Position numbers and translations under genes: made by a program
Notes under the pieces: model-generated
Told to the model about the DNA's origin: nothing
Seen by the model: the letters and a program-made list of their open reading frames with translations, nothing else
Databases searched by the model: none
Assembly (NCBI GenBank): GCA_009705865.1
Contig: WLSJ01000067.1
Coordinates: 1 to 9,403, forward strand
Length of the DNA stretch: 9,403 nucleotides
Reading direction: 5' to 3'
Source: Actinomycetota bacterium
GTDB lineage: Bacteria; Actinomycetota; Acidimicrobiia; Acidimicrobiales; Ilumatobacteraceae
In this document: one piece after another, positions 5,722-9,403 of the stretch
How positions within the stretch are numbered: position 1 is the first letter of the stretch
How the letters are laid out: each line of letters starts with the position of its first letter

Positions 5722-6939
5722 TTAGGCCATCTTGGCTTGAAGGCGACGATCAAGTGCTGCGAGGAAGTCTTCAGTAGTCAACCATGGAGCATCTTTTGAA
5801 ATGAGAATCGAAAGATCCTTTGTCATTTCGCCAGCTTCAATTGTTTCCACACATACACGCTCGAGAAGTTCAGCAAATTCCAACAATTTCGGATTGTTGT
5901 CTAGCTTGCCGCGATGCTTCAGGCCGCCGGTCCATGCATAGATAGAAGCAACAGGGTTCGTTGAAGTCTTGTTGCCCTTCTGATGTTCGCGGTAGTGACG
6001 AGTCACTGTGCCGTGAGCAGCTTCTGCTTCAACAGTGCGGCCATCTGGGGTCATCAACACTGAAGTCATCAGACCGAGAGAGCCGAAACCTTGCGCAACA
6101 GTGTCTGATTGCACGTCACCGTCGTAGTTCTTGCATGCCCAGAGGTATCCGCCTTCCCACTTCATTGCACATGCGACCATGTCATCAATGAGGCGGTGCT
6201 CGTAGGTAAGGCCTGCTTTGTCGAAATCAGCTTTGAACTCGTTGACGAACACTTCTTCGAACAGATCTTTGAACTGGCCGTCATATGCCTTCAAGATGGT
6301 GTTCTTGGTGCTCATGTAGACGGGGTAATTACGTGACAATCCGTAGCGAAGAGATGCACGAGCAAAGTCGCGGATGCTGTCGTTGAAGTTGTACATGCCC
6401 ATGGTGACGCCGCCGTCTTTGCCGAACTTGGCTACTTCAAACTGCATTGGCTCACTGCCATCTTCAGGCGTGTAGGTCATTGTGACCGTGCCTGCACCAG
6501 GAACTTTGAAGTCTGTTGCTTTGTACTGATCACCATGTGCATGACGACCAATAACGATGGGCTTGGTCCAGCCCGGAACAAGGCGAGGAATGTTTGAACA
6601 AATGATTGGCTCGCGGAATACAACGCCGCCAAGAATGTTACGAATGGTGCCGTTTGGCGACTTCCACATTTTCTTGAGACCGAACTCTTCAACACGCTGC
6701 TCATCTGGTGTGATGGTGGCGCACTTCACGCCAACGCCATGCTTCAAGATTGCATTGGCCGAGTCGATCGTTACCTGGTCGTCTGTTGCATCGCGATGTT
6801 CCATACCGAGGTCGTAATACTCAAGATTGATATCGAGATACGGCACGATGAGGCGGTCTTTGATGAACTGCCAGATGATGCGCGTCATTTCATCGCCATC
6901 GAGTTCGACGACCGTATTTTCAACCTTGATCTTTGCCAC
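5722..6939 (-). CDS. icd: Isocitrate dehydrogenase, NADP-dependent, eukaryote-like homodimeric type
   Basis: This enzyme oxidises and decarboxylates isocitrate to 2-oxoglutarate with NADP. It is of the type shared with eukaryotic IDH1/IDH2, not the E. coli Icd type. I place the start at GTG 6939, giving 405 residues: AGAAGAGG lies 7 bases upstream (6954-6947) and the protein then begins VAKIKVENTVVELDGDEMTR. An in-frame ATG at 7002 would add 21 poorly conserved residues and has no such site. With the GTG start the active-site residues fall on the same numbers as in human IDH1: Ser94, Asn96, Arg100, Arg109, Arg132, Tyr139, Lys212, Asp252, Asp275 and Asp279. The NADP-phosphate contacts Arg314 and His315 sit in GTVTRHYREH. 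All expected catalytic residues are present. It heads a two-gene unit with the quinone oxidoreductase and is divergent from the acyl-CoA dehydrogenase. Confidence 0.96.
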   Translation of the reverse strand: MAKIKVENTVVELDGDEMTRIIWQFIKDRLIVPYLDINLEYYDLGMEHRDATDDQVTIDSANAILKHGVGVKCATITPDEQRVEEFGLKKMWKSPNGTIRNILGGVVFREPIICSNIPRLVPGWTKPIVIGRHAHGDQYKATDFKVPGAGTVTMTYTPEDGSEPMQFEVAKFGKDGGVTMGMYNFNDSIRDFARASLRYGLSRNYPVYMSTKNTILKAYDGQFKDLFEEVFVNEFKADFDKAGLTYEHRLIDDMVACAMKWEGGYLWACKNYDGDVQSDTVAQGFGSLGLMTSVLMTPDGRTVEAEAAHGTVTRHYREHQKGNKTSTNPVASIYAWTGGLKHRGKLDNNPKLLEFAELLERVCVETIEAGEMTKDLSILISKDAPWLTTEDFLAALDRRLQAKMA

Positions 6940-6979
6940 GGGAACACCTCTTCTTTGTGTCGGCGATGTGCCGAATCTC

Positions 6980-7002
6980 ACTTGTATCAGACTTGTACAC
7001 AA
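6980..7002. promoter_or_regulatory. Direct repeats ACTTGTA and TTGT-N2-ACAA in the divergent intergenic region
   Basis: ACTTGTA occurs at 6980-6986 and again at 6991-6997, exactly 11 bases (one helical turn) apart. The second copy overlaps the inverted repeat TTGT-AC-ACAA (6993-7002). The site lies in the 102-base gap between the divergent isocitrate dehydrogenase and acyl-CoA dehydrogenase genes. It is well placed to bind a regulator acting on one or both. I did not find convincing promoter hexamers for either gene. Confidence 0.35.
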
Positions 7003-7041
7003 TAGCGTTTCTGGTAAGTCTGCGCTCTACCATCGTCTCTA

Positions 7042-8142
7042 ATGGATTTCGAGTGGAGCCCCGACCAAATAGCCCTTCGTGAAAAAGCCGCAGCCGTTGC
7101 TGCAGCTGGCGTTGCCAAGTACGGGCGCGATACCGCGTCGTGGATGAACGGATACTCAAAGGAATTCTCACGCGAACTCGCTTCTCACGGCTGGATCGGC
7201 CTCATCTGGCCAACAGAGTTCGGTGGTGGCGGACGACCCCCCATTGAACGTCTCATCGTCGGCGAAGAAATGATCAAGGCAGGTGCACCAATTGCTGCCA
7301 GTTGGTTTGGCGACCGTCAAATGGGCCCGGCGCTCATTCAGTACGGAACTCCTGAGCAACAAAAAGAATTCTTGCCTGGCATCTTGGCTGGCGAAACAAC
7401 ATGGTGCATTGGCATGAGCGAGCCGAACGCCGGAAGCGACCTTGCTTCATTAAAAACGTTCGCCGAAGACGATGGTGATGAATGGGTCATTAACGGTCAG
7501 AAGATCTGGACAAGTTTCGGAGCCGACGCCGAGTATTGCTATCTCATTTGCCGCACTAGCAACGACGGCCCGCCACATGCTGGCATTAGCGAAATCATTG
7601 TGCCCATGAACACGCCAGGCATTGAAGTGCGCCCCATTACAGACATGACAACTAACCGTCATTTCTGTGAAGTGTTCTACACTGATGTTCGCGTACCGAA
7701 GGGAAATCTTGTCGGTAAACAAGGTGCAGCGTTTTCGCAGACCATGCGCCAACTGGAACATGAACGTGGCGGCATTGACAGACTCGTCTCGAACTACTTT
7801 CTCTTCCAAGAAGCATGCGCAAAGGTTGACAAAACAAATCGCACTGTTCGCCAAGAAATTGCAGCGCTCGAAATTGGATACCGCATCGGACGTATCTTGG
7901 TGATTCGCGAAACTCTCAAGCAAGCACCCGCTGGGTTTTCTGCCGCAACCAAATGCTTCTGCACAGAACACCAACAACGCGTTGACCAATTCGTGTCGCG
8001 TGCAATGGGTGCCAACGCAATGATCTGGGATGATGCTGCAAAAGGTCTTGCCTACAGCCCCGGTTACACAATCATGGGTGGTACCTCGAACGTGATGCGC
8101 AACATTTTGGGTGAGCGCTTTCTCGGCTTACCTAAGATGTAG
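7042..8142 (+). CDS. Acyl-CoA dehydrogenase (FadE-like)
   Basis: This flavoprotein should introduce a 2,3-double bond into an acyl-CoA and pass electrons to ETF. It has 366 residues with the family layout: a helical N-terminal domain to about 118; a middle beta domain with IGMSEPNAGSDL (123-134) and NGQKIWTS (151-158) lining the FAD; and a helical C-terminal domain ending GGTSNVMRNILGERFLGLP. The usual catalytic Glu of the YEGT motif is absent: the matching site reads GGTS (346-349). A likely substitute is Glu241 in LEHERGG, matching the position used by isovaleryl-CoA dehydrogenase and some steroid-type FadE proteins. The ATG at 7042 has no Shine-Dalgarno site; TACCAT lies 8 bases upstream, so a leaderless mRNA is possible. 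It is coupled to the next gene by a 2-base gap. Substrate unknown: branched, steroid-like or dicarboxylic acyl-CoA are candidates. Confidence 0.93.
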   Translation: MDFEWSPDQIALREKAAAVAAAGVAKYGRDTASWMNGYSKEFSRELASHGWIGLIWPTEFGGGGRPPIERLIVGEEMIKAGAPIAASWFGDRQMGPALIQYGTPEQQKEFLPGILAGETTWCIGMSEPNAGSDLASLKTFAEDDGDEWVINGQKIWTSFGADAEYCYLICRTSNDGPPHAGISEIIVPMNTPGIEVRPITDMTTNRHFCEVFYTDVRVPKGNLVGKQGAAFSQTMRQLEHERGGIDRLVSNYFLFQEACAKVDKTNRTVRQEIAALEIGYRIGRILVIRETLKQAPAGFSAATKCFCTEHQQRVDQFVSRAMGANAMIWDDAAKGLAYSPGYTIMGGTSNVMRNILGERFLGLPKM

Positions 8143-8144
8143 CC

Positions 8145-9403
8145 ATGGCTGATCTACTCGCACTAAGTTCCCGCATTGTTGACTCCGGCATCGCAGACGA
8201 GGCCGTCAATCGTGTCACCAATCAATTGTCAGAAGTAGCAGAAAACCTCGCAATGGTCGAGTCGTTTAGTCACAGCGTCGTATGGGACTCCGGCGATGGA
8301 CTTGTGTGTTTCGATGCCAGCCATGCCAATACGGGCGAAGCAGTTGTTAATGCAATGCAACAATGGCGTGCACAACCGATTGAAGCAATTGTGTACACAC
8401 ATGGCCATTCAGACCACGTTGGTGGCAGTGGACCTTTTGCAGCACGCATGGCAGCAGATGGTTTTCGTGCTCCCCGAGTCATTGGTCATGAAAACGTCAG
8501 TCGTCGCTTTCAGCGATACCGCGACACAAACGATTGGAACGTCGCTATCAATGCACGCCAATTCGGAGGCATTCGCGGAGATCTAGAGAACGCATTGAAT
8601 GACCTTCGTCCACCAGCAGGAGGACGCAAGCTCTCTGCTTTCATTCCGGCTGACACATTGGAACTCACAGACAGCCTGAGCGATTTCACCACCATGAAGT
8701 TCGGCAATGAAACAGTTGAATTCCACCACGCACGTGGCGAAACTGATGACCACCTGTGGTCATGGTTTCCTGAAAAAAAATGGATCGCATCAGGCGACTT
8801 TGTTATCTGGAATTTTCCCAACGCTGGCAACCCACAAAAAGTGCAACGTTGGCCAATTGAATGGGCAGCTGCTTTGCGCGCAATGATCGCCAAAGGCCCC
8901 GAGCTTTTACTCCCAGCACACGGTCTACCAATTGCCGGCAAGGAACGCATCGCGCGAGTGCTTGATGAAATTGCAACCGCACTAGAAGATCTTGTGCGCA
9001 CCGTTGTCACCATGATGAACGCCGGTGAAACTTTGAACACCATCATCCATACTGTGCGAGTACCAGAAGCAACTCTTGGAAAGCCATATCTTCGCCCTCT
9101 GTACGACGAACCAGAATTCGTTGTGAGAAACATTTGGCGTTTGTTCGGAGGCTGGTGGGACGGTGCGCCTTCTCGCCTGAAACCAGCTGCGGACGAAGTT
9201 CTTTCAGTTGAGCTTGCATCACTTGCCGGCGGTGCTGATGTTCTCATGCGTCGTGCAGTTGAACTTGCAGCATCAGGAGATCTTCGTCTTGCATGCCATC
9301 TTGCAGACTTCGCAGGGTGGGCAGCGCCAGATGACCCAGAGATTCACCACATGCGCGCAGATGTCTATGAAGCGCGTCGTAAGAGCGAAGCGTCATTGAT
9401 GTC
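8145..9403 (+). CDS. MBL-fold hydrolase with alkylsulfatase-type dimerisation domain, C-terminus cut by window edge
   Basis: 419 codons are visible and the frame is open at the right edge. The N-terminal metallo-beta-lactamase domain (about 35-265) carries the metal motif THGHSDHVGG (His86, His88, Asp90, His91), then FHHARGETDDH (His195, Asp201, Asp202), SGDFV (Asp218) and LLPAHG (His259). The C-terminal half (about 275-415) matches the alkylsulfatase dimerisation domain: YDEPEFVVRNIWRLFGGWWDG, LAGGADVLMRRA, GDLRLACHLADFA and VYEARRKSEASLM. In true SdsA-type alkylsulfatases two Glu residues act as metal ligands; here the apparent counterparts are Asp202 and Asp218, so sulfatase activity should not be assumed. 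The ATG at 8145 follows the dehydrogenase stop by 2 bases, implying one operon and coupled translation. No signal peptide is seen, so it is probably cytoplasmic. Hydrolysis of an ester or thioester linked to the dehydrogenase pathway is a guess. Confidence 0.87.
   Translation, partial: MADLLALSSRIVDSGIADEAVNRVTNQLSEVAENLAMVESFSHSVVWDSGDGLVCFDASHANTGEAVVNAMQQWRAQPIEAIVYTHGHSDHVGGSGPFAARMAADGFRAPRVIGHENVSRRFQRYRDTNDWNVAINARQFGGIRGDLENALNDLRPPAGGRKLSAFIPADTLELTDSLSDFTTMKFGNETVEFHHARGETDDHLWSWFPEKKWIASGDFVIWNFPNAGNPQKVQRWPIEWAAALRAMIAKGPELLLPAHGLPIAGKERIARVLDEIATALEDLVRTVVTMMNAGETLNTIIHTVRVPEATLGKPYLRPLYDEPEFVVRNIWRLFGGWWDGAPSRLKPAADEVLSVELASLAGGADVLMRRAVELAASGDLRLACHLADFAGWAAPDDPEIHHMRADVYEARRKSEASLM

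Noticed and set aside
6940..7002. Extended N-terminus of isocitrate dehydrogenase from ATG 7002
   Set aside because: No ribosome site, extra residues absent from the family, and the GTG at 6939 has a strong site and exact family register.
8510..9247. Long minus-strand open frame (245 codons)
   Set aside because: It lies opposite the metallo-beta-lactamase gene, is rich in Ser/Arg/Ala, and has no recognisable domain; the plus-strand frame carries all motifs.

Overview
The window looks like chromosomal core-metabolism DNA from an actinobacterium of moderate G+C. The clues are a C-run double-hairpin RNA matching the actinobacterial 6C small RNA, frequent GTG starts, weak or absent Shine-Dalgarno sites on several genes, a biotin-type acyl-CoA carboxylase beta subunit, and a eukaryote-like NADP isocitrate dehydrogenase. 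A moderate-G+C lineage such as Acidimicrobiia (for example a freshwater Ilumatobacter relative) would fit, but that placement is inference. I see no mobile elements, CRISPR, phage genes or tRNAs.

Left part (1-1016): a minus-strand HAD-IB phosphatase runs off the left edge. Just upstream of it, on the same strand, is a 6C-type small RNA with two stem-loops carrying six and seven C in their loops, followed by a terminator hairpin. Its putative promoter sits back-to-back with that of a plus-strand LysR-type regulator.

Middle (1017-4761): the regulator is followed after 10 bases by a short-form acyl-CoA carboxylase carboxyltransferase. The GTG start of that enzyme lies in the loop of a hairpin beginning right after the regulator stop codon. 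About 100 bases on comes type I citrate synthase, with a strong ribosome site and a leader hairpin. It ends at a convergent terminator.

Right part (4729-9403): a minus-strand pair encodes NADP isocitrate dehydrogenase and then, 3 bases later, a PIG3-type NADPH:quinone oxidoreductase. Divergent from it is a plus-strand pair: an acyl-CoA dehydrogenase lacking the usual C-terminal catalytic Glu, and, 2 bases later, an alkylsulfatase-like metallo-beta-lactamase protein running off the right edge.

Functionally the window groups acyl-CoA chemistry (carboxylation, dehydrogenation) with two TCA enzymes around acetyl-CoA, citrate and 2-oxoglutarate, plus an NADPH source next to a likely NADPH user. 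The observations most worth following are the 6C RNA and its setting, the hairpin-embedded start codon, and the atypical catalytic residues in the last two enzymes. I did not find a clearly new multi-gene system.
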